From the NCBI RefSeq assembly GCF_964204645.1, contig NC_134025.1:10545001-10609000 (forward strand): a stretch of DNA of 64,000 nucleotides, read 5' to 3'. The position numbers and the translations under genes were made by a program. This stretch comes from Tubulanus polymorphus. Taxonomy: Eukaryota; Nemertea; Palaeonemertea; Tubulaniformes; Tubulanidae. The notes under the pieces are model-generated. The model made no database searches. It was given only the letters and a program-made list of their open reading frames with translations, and was not told the origin of the DNA. This document shows, one piece after another, positions 14,201 through 27,212 of this stretch. Numbering within the stretch: the first letter of the stretch is position 1; each line of letters starts with the position of its first letter.

Positions 14201-17200
14201 GCCATCTGCTGCCTTAAGGATGTTATTCCATACAGGGGGTAGAGCAAATCTCCCAAAGTCAAACCCCGGTGGTTCGAACGAGGTGTTCAGGAGTCATTTT
14301 ACATTTACCTGAGACACCCCACGCTGAATAAAGACTTTGGGAGATTTGCTCTACCCCCTGTATGGAATAACATCCTTAAGGCAGCAGATGGTCACAGACC
14401 AGCTGACGAGATCCGGCTGTGAAAAAGTTTATCCAGTGTATGAGTGTTAAACTGTTTCAGAATCAAGATGGCCGACTGGCAGCCATTGTTGTTCGCCAAA
14501 ATCAGCACTTTTTACACATTTTTGAACTTTTTGAGGGAAATTTCGAAGACGCTTTGATCAATTACCTTGATCTTTCGGATATATGTGAATCCCCCCAGGG
14601 CCCATCAACATAACAAAAATTGGGTCGGTCGGACTCAAGATGGCCGTCCTATGACCTTTTTAGTGCCCAAAAATGTTAATTTTGGCCCGAATTCTGAGTC
14701 CTGTAGCTTCCTACTGGTTTGCCATTTCTCATTACAATTTGTGATGGGTGTTCTTTGGAAAGGGATGTTTTATACCTGAGACAGGTATTTTTCATCAGCC
14801 AATTATGACGCAATTGGCGGCCATCTTGGTGTAACCAGTACTCATTCGTAAGTGGGAAAAAGTTTTTCCACATTATATTGATACCTAAGCATATTTTGCT
14901 ACCACAATCAATAAGAAAGTTGTAGCTCATAACGTGTTCTATGATTGTGGTGAGTTTCAAGGTAATTGGATTTCGTATATGGCCACCAGGGGGCGTTGAA
15001 TAATACAATATCTTAGCATTTCTTTATTATATTCGTACCTATGAATATTTTGTAACCACAATCAATTGGAAAGTTGTAGCTCATGACATCATCTATGATT
15101 GTTGCGAGTTTTAAGGACATAAGTTTTTTTTATATGGTCACCAGGGGGCGTTGAATAGTAGAATAACTTAGTATTTCCTTATTATATTGGTACCTAGGCA
15201 TATTTTGTAACCATGATCAATTGCAAAATTGTAGTTCATGACATTTTCTATGATTGTGGTGAGTCTCGAGGTCATTGGGTTTTGAATATGGTCACCAGGG
15301 GGCGTTGAATAGTAGAATGACTTAGTATTTCCTTATTATATTGGTACCTAGGCATATTTTGTTACCATGATCAATTGCAAAGTTGTAGTTCATGACATGT
15401 TCTATGATTGTGGTGAGTTTCGAGGTCATTGGGTTTTGAATATGGTCACCAGGGGGCGTTGAATAGTAGAATGACTTAGTATTTCCATATTAAATTGGTA
15501 ACGAGGCATATTTTGTTATCACAATCAATTACAAAATCGTAGCTGCTGACATGTTCTATGATTGTGGTGAGTTTTAAGGTCATTGGTTTTTGTAAATGGT
15601 CACCAGGGGACGTTGAATATTGAAATTGTTAGATTGTTGAGCATTTGAATCCACTTCCCAAGTGGGCATGGTGTCCCTGGACCCCTAGTTGACTTTGTTG
15701 ATCTTTGGGTGTATTCAAGTGACATGGGTCGGATTTTTAGGTCAGATTATGTCTGGCCAATAAGCCGATCATGATATTTTGGGGTTATTAAATTGTGACG
15801 CTAAAATATGAAGATTTTAACTAACTTAGAGTTAGGTTTGGCTTGATGACTCGTAAATGGGGTCCAGTGGCATTAGTAAAATTGTGTATCCATCTTCTTG
15901 CAGCTATTTTCAATTGCGTATCATCAGTGCAGATGGAATTATAATGACCAAGATGATGTTCGCGGGTTAGTAACTTACCTTTTCCATTTCGATGAAAAAT
16001 TTAACCACATTAAATTGTAACACCAAAATTCTTTGATGTTCAATCAATCTTTGTTCAGGGTTGACGCCAATTTCGACGTACATGACATTCCATACGATGT
16101 TATCTGGTTGGACATCGAGCACACAAATGGAAAGAGGTACGTTGATATTCTAGCCATGGCTCGGAAGGTGTTCATTACGATTAACTATAGAAATAGGTTT
16201 TAGCGCAAAAATTTACGGTATCTAAATAGTGCTACATGTCAGGCTATCCGGATAAGCTGTTAAAATCTTTTAATGATACAAATTTCGTAAATTGTGTCTT
16301 TTCATTCAGATACTTCACGTGGGATGCGGCTAAATTCTCTCATTCATTCGACATGATCAAAAACATATCGGCGAAAGGTCGAAAAATGGTAACCGTAATC
16401 GATCCTCACATCAAGAAAGACGACGGCTGGGAATTGTATAAAGAAGCGAGGGACAACAAACTTTTCGTGAAGGATAAGTCCGGAAATGATTACGAAGGCT
16501 GGTGTTGGCCAGGTATGTACGTTGTCGGTGAAGATGGAATTTTTGTTTCCAAAGGTTTTTGCATTGTTGTTTAGGATTTACGTTGCTTAGGTCTTGGTTT
16601 CCCAAGATGAACCCTATTGGATTATTCATTTAACCTCACGACGGGACGGCCTTTGAAGTGTTGCCCGCACACTACGCACCTGGAGGAACCTAAATTAATA
16701 TTGTTGTTGGTGGTTTAATCTAAGGCCCCCATCTCATAATTTTTTGGACCAGTCTTTTGCGAAATATCTATATGTAAAATGCTCTCAGAATGCACCTAAA
16801 TGCATCTATATTTTTCAAACTTTCCTGGATGAAATGCGGAGCTTTGCAGATTCCCTTCGCACAGTACTGCGTGCTCGCAGTATAAGTTGCACGTTCTTTT
16901 CTGTGCAAAAATGGTTAGATCCAGGCCATAATTTGACTATCGATTTTTACCATGGTCTGGTCGTTATTTACGCAGGGAGCTCATTCTGGCTCGATTTCAT
17001 CAACCCCGACGTCTGTAAATGGTACGCGGATCGATTCGATCTCGAAAAGTATCAGGGCTCGTCGAAGCACCTGTTCACGTGGAACGATATGAACGAACCG
17101 TCGGTTTTCAACGGTCCGGAGATCACCATGCATAAAGATGCGATTCACCACGGCGGCTGGGAACACCGAGAGGTGCACAACATCTTTGGAATGTATCAGG

Positions 17201-20200
17201 TACATTGTCCGAACAGGCTTAATACAGTATATTGAATTGAATATCGGGTTGTATGGTAGTATGGACTCTTTGATTCCTTAAAAACTTTAATTTGAATGAA
17301 GTGCCCAAATTACCTTTAGATTTCAATTTTGAGAAATAGGCAATTTGAAATATTTGCCTAGTTTGTAGTTGTACAGTAGTTATTGACTACCCCTAAATCG
17401 ATAGAGTTAGGCAGTTACTGGTACCGAATGTATTAGAAACCAAATTTAAGTAGTATAAAGGATGAAGCTTACCAAAACTGAGATAAACAGTACCAATTTT
17501 GGAGGAGTCTACAGTAATTCAGATATGAAAGTGATGCAAACACTGAATTTTCTCCATATTCTTATATCCAGGAATTTCTTTATATCCTGGAATGACTGAA
17601 CTGTAGGGACCCTGGATATTGAACTCGTGATTTAATTTGATTCGCTCATGATCATGATTTACTTCATTGTTTTGTAGCAAAGAGCTAGTGCCGAGGGTCA
17701 GGTAGCTCGATCTGGTGGTAATGAACGTCCGTTTGTACTCTCGAGGGCCTTCTTCGCTGGATCTCAAAGACATGGTAAATTGCTTGTGAAACTTTTCCTC
17801 CCAAGGAGTAGCCATAATACTTACTTAAAGGAAATGAATCCTTGGATCAGGAAATTACTACTATCAATATTAGTAAAATATTAGGATTAGCCTAGATAGT
17901 GTGAGATTGGAATTAGATTGTATCACTGATGTTGATTTGATTTGTTCCATATTGTGTCCATGGCTCATTGGGCTCTGGAAGCTTTCAGTACTGTGCCATT
18001 TGTTCTATTTTTTACGGAGCCAAATAAGGATGGGATGGGGTATATTGCATTGGGAGGATAAAAACCACCCAATAATTGGGTTCCACGTGTTCATACAAAA
18101 AACATTTATGAAACAATGTTCAAGTTGTTGACACAATGAAAAGTTTTTAGAAGTAACTGGGTGGTGTAACATACCGGGTATGTCAAAATGGGTTGGAATT
18201 ACCTGCTGGCTATTTATTATGTAGGAAAAAGATTAATAATCAAATGTAACATACTAAAATGTAAGTTAAATTGTCTGAAATCTGTATTATTTGACAATAG
18301 GTGCTATATGGACTGGTGATAATATGGGCGAATGGTCACATTTGAAGATGTCAATTCCGATGCTTTTATCGCTCAGTCTAGCCGGAATAACTTTCAGCGG
18401 AGCAGATGTGGGCGGATTCTTCAAGAACCCTGACGCAGAACTTCTTACAAGATGGTATCAGGTAATTTTTGAAACAAACTGTTCATTATTTCATTGATGC
18501 CGTGGTGCAAATTACACAACGGAATGCAGGATAGCCATTGACCTGGAAAACTCAAGGAATCAAGAAAAATCCTGGAAAACTCAGGGAATTCAGATAATAC
18601 TATTTATTGACCAATTGTTTCGTTATCAGTATGTGATTCGATATAAAAAAAATGAATGAACTGTAACATTTTTTAACCACAAAATTTCTCTGATTCATTC
18701 AGAAAGTGTAATCTCATGGAAAAATCAGGGAAAACACAGGGGATTTGTAAATGGACGGAAAGTCTGGATGTGAATTACGGTTAGACAATACTCTAACCAT
18801 ACACTGATTCGTGTTTCATTATAGGCTGGAGCATTCCAACCATTTTTCCGAGCTCACGCTCATCTGGACACGAAACGCCGCGAGCCGTGGCTGCTACCGG
18901 AAACGAACATGAAAATCATCCGCGAAGCGATCCGGTACCGTTATAAACTACTGCCGTATTGGTATACTCAGTTCTACAAGAGCGAACAAGACGGCAGTCC
19001 GGTGATGAGACCGCTGTGGGTCGAATTCCCAAAAGAGACCTCGACGTTCGCGACTGAAGATGAGTTCATGATCGGTAAGTATTGCTCTGTCGAAATGTTA
19101 TTCGTTTAAAAGATTCATTTAGAAGATACACAATGTCGCTGTAAGTTGAATATACAAGAAAAATCACACAATAATTCAGCCAAAGATGTTCTCGAGTAGA
19201 AAGTTTATGCATTGAGCAACGTTTCTTAAGAACTTTAGATCTTTGGCTGAATTATTGTAGGCTTTCTCTTGAGCGTTGATCTATAGTGTTTCAGTTTGCT
19301 GATCAAATAATTTTTGGAATTTGACTTGCGTAATGCAACGTAACGTAATATATATTTTCATGAATACTCTGGTAATTCATGAAATATTTTTTGTCCATTA
19401 GGTAATGCCCTTCTTGTTCACCCTGTAACTGACAGTGGGGCTAGTTCTGTCAGTGTACAACTACCAGGAGCTAACACCGTAAGTTTATTATTAGTTTGAT
19501 GAATACATCATACTCCTTGATCGTGTAGATTCTTGTTAAGGTATTCAAATTTCACAATTGGCACTCACATTAATTTTTTTTTTTCTTTTTAGCTTTGGTA
19601 TGACTTGTCATACTCCAGAACTTATAACGGTGGGACAACACAGTCAATACCCGTTACTTTGAACACGGTAAGGTTTTGATTTACTGAGTAAGAAATGAAC
19701 GTACAGAACTGCCAACTGTTTCTGATTTTCAGTATTTGTTACTATCTTACAACAAGAAATACTGATTTGATTTGTTTGATGCATACCAGAGATAAGAAAG
19801 ATGTTACTTAGGGTATTACTGTTGATTACTGATTAATTTGAACATTTCCTTTCATATTTCGATGAAATGTTACTGATGGCACTTTTCAGAGGTTGGCAGC
19901 CCTGAGCGTACAAAAACTTTTCAACAACCGGAACTAGAATTGATGATGCAATGTTTGTCTTCATATTGTAGGTACCGGTTTTCCAAAAGGGAGGAACGAT
20001 CGTCCCGAGGAAAGAAAGAGTTCGCAGAGCTTCAATCCTGGGTCGATTTGACCCGTATACACTGTTCATTTGCCTCGATAAAGCTGTACGTGTATCTTTG
20101 ATTTGATCGACTAAATGTTTTCATGCAGACTCTAATATAGCGCGCTTGTTCATTCTTTCTAAACAGGGAAATGCTGAAGGAGACTTGTATATAGACGACT

Positions 20201-21417
20201 ATCATACATTCCGATATAAAAAGAAAAATGATTTCGCATTTAGAAGTTTTACATTCAAAAATAATAAACTCGAAAATAGGTACGTGATCTTTTTGTCATA
20301 CCATTTTACAAACCCCAGAAGTCACTGTTTTATTTACTGTACCTTTCGCCAAATTTTATATCTCTCAGTTGTAATACATGTACGTTTTTTTTTTGCAACA
20401 GGAATTTAGATAAAACTGGTAATTACCAGACGCCTTCGTGGTTAGAGAAAGTTGTAATATTCGGTGTGAAACAGACACCGAGAAAAATTGCTTTATCTGG
20501 TCCATGTAAGTACCGGTATAGATTGGGGAATGAGCTTTCGCTTAACCTCTTCGCTACCATAGGTAATGTAACGCCCCTCACCAGAGCATTTTCCCATATT
20601 CATATTTATTTTCAATTCAGTTCAGTATTTGAGGCACTAATTCGCCATCTATGAGCAAATAGTGTAACTAAATTGAAGCAGACGATCATTTAGTACGTCT
20701 ATACACCAGCGGCGTAGTGAATCACCACACCAGCAATTGTAGTAAATGAATATATTTGCGACGTAAATATACATCGCGCATGGTGAGAGAAGGTCATTAT
20801 TTGCGACGTAAATATACGTCACGCATGGTAGTGAAGAGCTTAAAGGAGTGGTGCTTGGGAGAGTAGAGTCTCTAACTTGGTGCCAAGCTTGGCAAACCTG
20901 CGTCCAGTTATTAACCCTTTCAGTGCTGACTAATTAATACCCGAAAGTGTTACAGATACCGGTAATTTGAAAATATTTAGAAATTCCACCCCAGTGTGTT
21001 GAATAACAGACATACCGCATCTACAGCGACCGCATTAGTGCATCGATTTCACTGTTTGACAGGTGCTGCCATCTTTCTTATAGAAATAAAAACTAATTGA
21101 TAATATTAATACACTGCAGTGCAGTGTACTAGCAATGCATCGCTGATTTATACATCACACTGTGGGGTGGATGCACTGAAAGGGTTCAACACAGGGGTTA
21201 CCTCAATTCATACCTCTATATTTTTCTAAGAAATTCCACTTCTGATTACTGAATTTTCACAATGTTATTCGCATTTATATTCTTCCATGTGTTTTTCCTT
21301 TCAGCCATAAAAACGGCAAGAGATTTAGAGTTTAACTACAGCGCTGAGCGGCAAGTTCTCGTCATTCGAAAGCCCGACGTGAATATCGCAGGAGATTTTT
21401 CGATCGTTCTCAGATAA
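8240..21417 (+). CDS. GANAB: Neutral alpha-glucosidase AB, catalytic alpha subunit of ER glucosidase II (GH31), 22 exons
   Basis: Trims the two inner alpha-1,3-linked glucoses from N-glycans in the ER lumen, controlling entry to and exit from the calnexin/calreticulin cycle; it works with a beta subunit (PRKCSH) not found here. Exons: 8240/8303-8409, 8861-9103, 9682-9849, 10531-10633, 12220-12340, 12503-12599, 12714-12815, 12950-13028, 13374-13547, 15904-15965, 16059-16136, 16310-16512, 16976-17199, 17678-17774, 18301-18461, 18825-19074, 19402-19478, 19593-19667, 19972-20085, 20167-20279, 20402-20505, 21305-21417. All junctions are GT-AG and phases join to 954 residues from the Met at 8303 (975 from the upstream in-frame Met at 8240). 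The 8303 start gives a signal peptide before [10 protein letters not shown], as in animal homologues. Counting from 8303, the GH31 nucleophile is D550 in WNDMNEPS and the acid/base is D626 in [13 protein letters not shown] is also present. An acidic linker ([12 protein letters not shown]) is typical of the family. Complete and intact. Confidence 0.95.
8449..8655 (+). mobile_element. Dispersed repeat family A (GTGGCCACTGACCTGG), copy 1, partial
   Basis: In GANAB intron 1. It begins GGGTGGCCACTGACCTGG and continues with the CTCAGGGAA and AGTCTAGA blocks shared with the copies at 13043, 18528 and 27012 (reverse). The right end is unclear, with a CAAGGACCTGAC motif near 8659. Confidence 0.55.
10659..11286. 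mobile_element. 0.63-kb TIR element in GANAB intron 4
   Basis: The left end TTATCCATGAACAATT (10659) is matched by the inverted right end AATTGTTCATGAATAA (to 11286). A second inverted pair lies inside: CTAATCCTCGAA (about 10676) and TTCGAGGATTAG (about 11191). The right end also carries a separate hairpin (11212-11268). No transposase frame is present. Confidence 0.6.
11212..11268. repeat. Hairpin with 23-base stem
   Basis: 11212-11234 and 11246-11268 pair over 23 positions with a single block of three mismatches (AACGTTATTTAA...GTCGCTTG) around an 11-base loop. It sits inside the right terminus of the 10659-11286 element and looks like a later insertion or a structural end. Confidence 0.7.
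13043..13297 (+). mobile_element. Dispersed repeat family A, copy 2
   Basis: Fills most of GANAB intron 8. It begins AGGGTAGCCACTAACCTGG and ends GGAAAGTGGCCACTATG, so the ends are short imperfect inverted repeats. The core blocks (CTGGAAAACTCGGGGAATT, GTAATCACATGGAAAAATCA) match copies 3 and 4. Non-coding. Confidence 0.75.
13999..14457. repeat. Fold-back element nested in the 1.9-kb element
   Basis: Inverted blocks pair across the element: AACAGTTTAACACTCATACA (14041) with its complement ending at 14456, the GCCGGATCTCGTCAGCTGGT block (14163) with that near 14395, and GTTATTCCATACAGGGGGTA (14222) with that near 14355. The left arm has an extra segment of about 85 bases with no partner. A 13-base direct repeat CAGAATCAAGATG flanks it at 13986-13998 and 14458-14470, as expected of a target duplication. 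The loop includes GGTTCGAAC, resembling a tRNA B box. Confidence 0.7.
14840..15620 (+). repeat. Five tandem copies of a 154-155 base unit
   Basis: The landmark GG(T/C)CACCAGGGG(G/A)CGTTGAAT occurs at 14981, 15136, 15290, 15444 and 15599, giving spacings of 155, 154, 154 and 155. Between the landmarks the units share GCATATTTTG and CTATGATTGT. The array forms most of the right part of the 13788-15667 element. Confidence 0.9.
18528..18770 (+). mobile_element. Dispersed repeat family A, copy 3
   Basis: In GANAB intron 15. It begins AGGATAGCCATTGACCTGG and carries CTGGAAAACTCAGGGAATT and AATCTCATGGAAAAATCAGG as in copy 2. The right end (GGACGGAAAGTCTGG) lacks the full GGCCACT terminus. Confidence 0.75.
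19120..19285. mobile_element. Hairpin MITE family B, copy 2
   Basis: In GANAB intron 16. Arms 19157-19187 and 19239-19269 are inverted complements (AATAATTCAGCCAAAGAT and its complement). The AGAAGATACACAAT motif on the left and the overall layout match copy 1 at 7545-7731, so both belong to one family. Copy 2 has diverged more in the arms. Confidence 0.7.
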
Positions 21418-24400
21418 GCACGTTCATCAACGAAAATCTACTTAGGTACGCCGTGTCGGATCAAATGTGCTCAGATTATCCTTCGTTTCATTCGTCTATT
21501 TATATACCTTATTATATACCCCTCCCAATTTAATTTATTACGTATTTTTGAAATGATTCAGATAAAGACTGTTCGAGAAATCTTTTTGCGATTTTTATTT
21601 GCCATTAAGAACTGCTTTTCTATGATGAAGTTTTTTTCGGCTTTGAGAGTGATCTAGTTCCGCAGTTATGAGTTAAAATTTGATTGTACGGTCAAATCAT
21701 CGGAAATGGATTACGGTAAAGGGTGATTGTAAGTATATCAAGCCCATTCAAGTGGGTCTTTAGTGCATCTGAGAGTCGAGCAAGGTTTAATACATACCGG
21801 TACATCCAGATCCTACCTGGACAGGGTTTCTAACATTTTCAGATAACTAACCAAGGCAATTGTACAACAGGCAATCAGTTCGATTTTGCATATTATTTAT
21901 ATGGCAGTTGTGCAAATCAGGGCGGATTTAGCTGGGGTATGTGCTCCTATTTTGGGAAAATCCTAATGTTCTCTCTCCAGTTAAGATTAGATCTACATTA
22001 AAATGCAAGTAATGCCTCCGTGACTAGCAATTTTTTGGTCCCTCTCTCAAGATGCACCTTCGTTTCACCGCGCCCCTTTTCTAGACCTGCCCCTGCTAGA
22101 AGCTTTGTCCCCAGCTTACTATGGCAGCATTCCCGATGTCATCAGGTTGGAACTTCTGCTAGGGGGAGATGATAGTACCGTACATTCATCATAACATAAT
22201 ACTATACATATCATCATGACGTACTAGACGTACCCTCTGATATGTTGCCGGTATCGGCAACTGTTCCTGCAAATCTATTGGTGCTTCAGGCTTTCAGTTC
22301 AGTTTCGTTTCTTTTTTGTATGTGCTTCGAATTCGCATTTTCATTTTTTCATCGCCAATGAACTACCATACATGGTGCGATGGGCAATGACAGTTTCTAT
22401 TATTAAACCTACTAATAATTCAAATCCTGTCATGCAGCACATTTACTTTAGTTCTTAAGGAGGAAGGTTTCAACTGGAAAAAGTGTCGTCTGATAAGTCC
22501 ATATATGTTTAAAACCTGGCTGGAAAACCTTCAAGACTTTTCATATACGTGAGCTAGCAAAGGTCACATTACTTGCATAATGCATATTCGCAGATACAGT
22601 AGACTGACTAAACCGGTACTGGTCTATCCGGTAATCCGTTCAATTCGGCAAAAAATAAATAGAATTTCCATTTGCAGCTGTTTTTCAATACATGTATTTC
22701 TCATAGTCCGGTATCACTGTATTCGTTAATCCGCTTTATGCGGTAACATTTTTACTTCATTTCTGTTCATTCCGTGCCTAAACTGGTAAACTGTAACGGC
22801 TTTCCACCAACAACAACAACACAACACTATTGATCTTCTATGTCTGTAGATTATTCATATTAGGCCTGTTACTTGCTTTGCGTGTCGTATAAATTGAATG
22901 ATTGTACTCATTGACCTGAATTGTAGTTTTCATGTAGGCGCGAGTGCATAATGAGTGAACTGAAGTATTTAAATGAGAAACTCCATACTATTGAAGGATG
23001 CGTATCTGAAATTTAAAACGTGTATTAAGGAGCAAAGCCTCGGTTATTTGCTACGGTCTATGATAATTGTATGAAATAAAAATATACCATTAATTTAGAT
23101 TGCCATTAGGTTCAATAAATCCATGATTTCATCCATTCGTTTTCCCAGTTCTTCGAACCAGTAACTGATTAATTTTGTTTTGAAAATAATGCGGGAACCA
23201 ACTGGACCAGTTTAGGCAGAGTCTACTGTAGTCATACTTATCGGTTTTAAGCAGTGATATATTTTTTATGGTAAAAAAAATACAATAGCTGCATCAATTC
23301 AAGTCGGATCCATGTTAGGTGATGATAAGAATTTAGTCGAACCCCATGAGTACGGAGTATTATAGCATCAGGAAAATGTTTCAAGAATAATGCCTGTCAA
23401 ACAGCTAATATAAGCTTTTAAGCAAGTACCGAGACATAAAAAAAGAAATCCTCTCAGACAGTGACCTAATATGCATGCTTATAAGATGTTTGTTTTTCCG
23501 AGACTGAAAAATGTTGTTTTAGAGGTTCGTTTTGTATTGTCAACCTATATTTTTCCTCTCCAGTTTGAATGTATACATGATATTCAATTAGGTAGTTTAC
23601 TGAAGGAAAAACCTTTCTATTTTCACCAGTACCGGTAGTTTATTCATTTTGGGTTAAACCGTTTAGATTAGGAAATCAAGCATTTACATGCACAGTTTAT
23701 TGTATTACATAAGTTAGTCTACATGGTTGCAACCGTATAACGTAAGATGTACGCAGTAAATTTCGATAAAATATCCAGATCCAGTTTCACTTTCTATTCA
23801 AAAATCAAGAATTCGAAAAGGATTCTATTCCACATTTGAATGAAATATTCACCGATGGCCTGATGGTGGTAAAAAGTAGTTTTAATAATCAGTTGCTACT
23901 AAGAAAAATAGCCCATTGCCAATAACAATATAAGACCTCTGTGTCAATCATGAATACTTCGTGTAAGTGGTTACTGTTCTAATTTATGTTGTCAATTATT
24001 CGTTTATTTTTGTCATTGTGCTGTGCACGGATAAGTTTTTGTTGTTGAAGGATACCCTTATCAACGGGCTGTACCGATTTATGTAGATATATCATGATAC
24101 AAGTTATTGCGCTAGAACATTTCCAAATTTTGCAGTATGTGAAATATGTGTACTTCCTCATTATCAGTCACAAAGATCACATTCAATGGTTTTCATTCTA
24201 ACACATGCTTTGTATTGCATGTAATGCGTTTCATCATAGGAACATGATAAACAACCAGATAAATTCTCAAAAACGTGCATAATGAAAGTTTAGAAAAGAA
24301 CAATGATTGCTTTTTGCAATGATTAAATATAAAAGGGTCGACGTGCATGTTTCATTGGAATGACGCCAGATGGGAATTCCCCTGGTTTTACTTGCGTATT

Positions 24401-27011
24401 TGAAATAAAAACTGGTTTACCTAGATATCCATGTCATTGAACAATGAAAGTACACTATTGTAAAGCTTTGTTACGTTTCTACAGATATATTCGAAATTTG
24501 TGTGCGTTATATAGTCTAACGCAATATGTATAGAGCGCTCTTAATTTTGAATCTATGCAACCTGAAGGGATGAAGAGGCTCCATTGGTATCTAACTTTGT
24601 TCGTAGTTTTCTTCTTATCAAATGTTGATTTGATTGCAAATTCTTTTCAATGTGAATAGATATTGTGTATTGGTGGTACGATATTTGAGGTTTGTCAGAA
24701 TCACTATCCTGTGGATACTTGAAATAAGTAAATAAATAAATGTCTTTTTTGTATCCATTTCAACTTATTTCATTTACTCTGAATGCAGTGTTGGAAATTC
24801 CTGCTTGGGGATTTTGATTCTTTGTCAATGAATTGAAAGAGATTTGTGCAAATTGATAAAGCTCGCTGGGTTTTCCACTGTTCTTGTATGACTTTCGATA
24901 TCAGGCTCTAATTATGATAGTTGTGGCCTCTATGTTCATAGTTACAACATTTTAAGGGAATATCAAATCTCTTATTTTTCTCATGATTTCCATAGTTGCT
25001 GCAAAGTCGAGTAACCCAAGACACTATGGTCAATGAGATGCAAAATTCTTCAGTCTGTCAAAACTGATTAATTTCTAAGTCCTTTGGTTCCTTCATTGAA
25101 GAATGTCAGTAATGTTACTAGTGCCTGGGAAACATCTGTCTGTTAAACAATAAGCGATCTCTCAAACTATCCTGGTTGCAAAAAGATAAGAGAAGTGGAT
25201 CCTTTCACCCTGAAACCCAAAATGGACTTGTGTAACATGTCTTTTCTTATCACATGTGGATACGAGAATATTTTTGGGTATGCTAAGTAAGGTTAAAATA
25301 CAAAGCAAGCACAAGTTCATTGAAGGATGCGTCTGGTTTAACCATGACGATATAAAACCAGCTTAATCCAGATCTGCCACATGAAGAGGATTTGCAATCC
25401 TGATTCTGTTATCAAACAAAATCTCATTGTTCCCAAATGGAAAGGATTAAGTGGGCTTTACTGCTACAGTCAAACTTGCCTCACTCATAGCAGAGACGAT
25501 CATTGTGATGATTTATACTTAGTGAATTGAATTGGAATTACAAATTGGGACTAGCAAAACACCGACGACTTAAAATGATTTAACACCATGACGACTTTAA
25601 TTGAGCTTCATGAAAAGAACAAGTAATAGAAAATTTCTTAAGCAGAAAATTACATATTTTATTGTGTTGAAATGTTGTAGCTTATGTACGCATTCAGTAA
25701 GAATACATCATACCGGTATATACATTTCTCAAGTTAAAACGACATCGAAACTAATACTTTACTCAATCGCTATATACAAGCCCAGTGGGCTGAAAATCGG
25801 GCTATTTTATCTACATGGGGTAGTCCGACAAAAACAATCATGTTCAACTCTTTGCCAGCCTAGTTAGTTGGTGGTGATTTGGTGACTCGCAGTTCTTACA
25901 GGTTTCCCAATTTCATTTTCCATAACCCTAAGTGAAACTAAAGAACAGGCAATGTAGTTCCATTCTAAGTAAAAGTAAGTGCCAATTATTAATACCATCG
26001 ACCAAGTGTCTTCATGAAGTTTTTTATCAAATGTGTGATAAGACATTTAGACATATAGCCTAAAATTCAAAACAGGACAATTGTATTTAGAAACCCTTTT
26101 CTGATTTTCATAGCCATAGAGAAAACAAGAGCAAAATTTCCATACAAAACATTACCATTTTCCAAATGCTTTCCAAAATCCGTAAGAACCCTGTGGTGTA
26201 TGCTAAAAGTGTGCACCGGTTCAAATCTACCCCTAAAGAACATGTTAAATTAATTATAAATTAGACTATCCTAGCTTCACTTGAAAGAACATAATCATCA
26301 ATTCGCCTATATTTACTTAGATGCAATAATACAAATATACACACTAAAAGTACATCTTTATTTCAGTAGGAAAACTGAAATTTAGTGTTTTACCCTGCAA
26401 ACCATATAAGAGTCAGCTAAATACTATTTCACAAGAACTTACAGTAGTGTGATATAGTAGTAAGTTCGGAGGCATTTACTCTTGCATTAAATACTCCCAA
26501 CAAGTGTATATCATTTCCGCTGCGTATTTAAACAAAATTCGTCCATGAATATTCAAAACAATATACTTTTATCTTTACAATACACAAAATATGGCATAGG
26601 GTAAACTTACAAGCAAACAAATACGCAAAATAAATGATGTACACAATAATAAAGGATGGGTGTTAGCGTTGCTTAGTGGGCGCACCTCGCGTCAGCTGAA
26701 TTCCATAGAGGGGGTACAGTGGTCAATAACAACTGCAATGCTCTGAAGCAGGCATTCGAAATCAATCACGATTACAATTGACGAATGTTTCGGTGGATCA
26801 AGACGTCGTTGTGATCGGTTGCCCATTGATTACAAAATCGTCTTCCATCTGAAAAATAACCGCAGAATAGCGGTTGAAATTATGCCACAAGAACATCATG
26901 GTTTGACGTATGAATTACCAATTGATATTGGTTACAAAATATGCCTATATAGGTACTAATATCTACGGAAATACCATGTTATTCTGCTATTCATTGCCCC
27001 CCTGGTGAACA

Positions 27012-27212
27012 TGGCCACTTTCTGCCCATTTACAAATCCCCAGAGTATTCGCTGAATCAGAGAAATTTCTAGGTTTAAAATGTTTCAATTCAATAATTTT
27101 TTCATTGAATCACGTAACATATGGTGAAATTTGCCACATTCCCTGAGTTTTCCCTGTGTTTTTTCTAGGTTTTTCTGATTCCCTGAATTTTCCAGGTCAG
27201 TGGCCACTCTGT
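27012..27212 (-). mobile_element. Dispersed repeat family A, copy 4 (reverse orientation)
   Basis: Downstream of the IkB stop codon. On the minus strand it begins GAGTGGCCACTGACCTGG, followed by AAAATTCAGGGAATCAG and AAACCTAGAAA, and ends near GCAGAAAGTGGCCAT. Same family as the three copies in GANAB introns, in the opposite orientation. Confidence 0.75.

Larger units (their letters stand above)
13788..15667. mobile_element. 1.9-kb non-autonomous element with perfect 12-bp inverted ends, in GANAB intron 9
   Basis: It starts GCCCACTTGGGA (13788-13799) and ends with the exact complement TCCCAAGTGGGC (15656-15667). Inside are a short GTCC/GTCCGT tract (13838-13870), a nested fold-back (13999-14457) and five tandem 154-155 base units (14840-15620). 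No transposase or reverse transcriptase frame was seen. A short relative with the same 3' end lies at 27681-27779. Confidence 0.75.

Noticed and set aside
14840-15620. CRISPR-like array
   Set aside because: The repeated unit is a continuous 154-bp tandem in an animal intron, without short repeats and unique spacers.
16744-17235. 163-codon frame starting in GANAB intron 12
   Set aside because: Only the part from 16976 is the real exon 13; the first part is intron read through.
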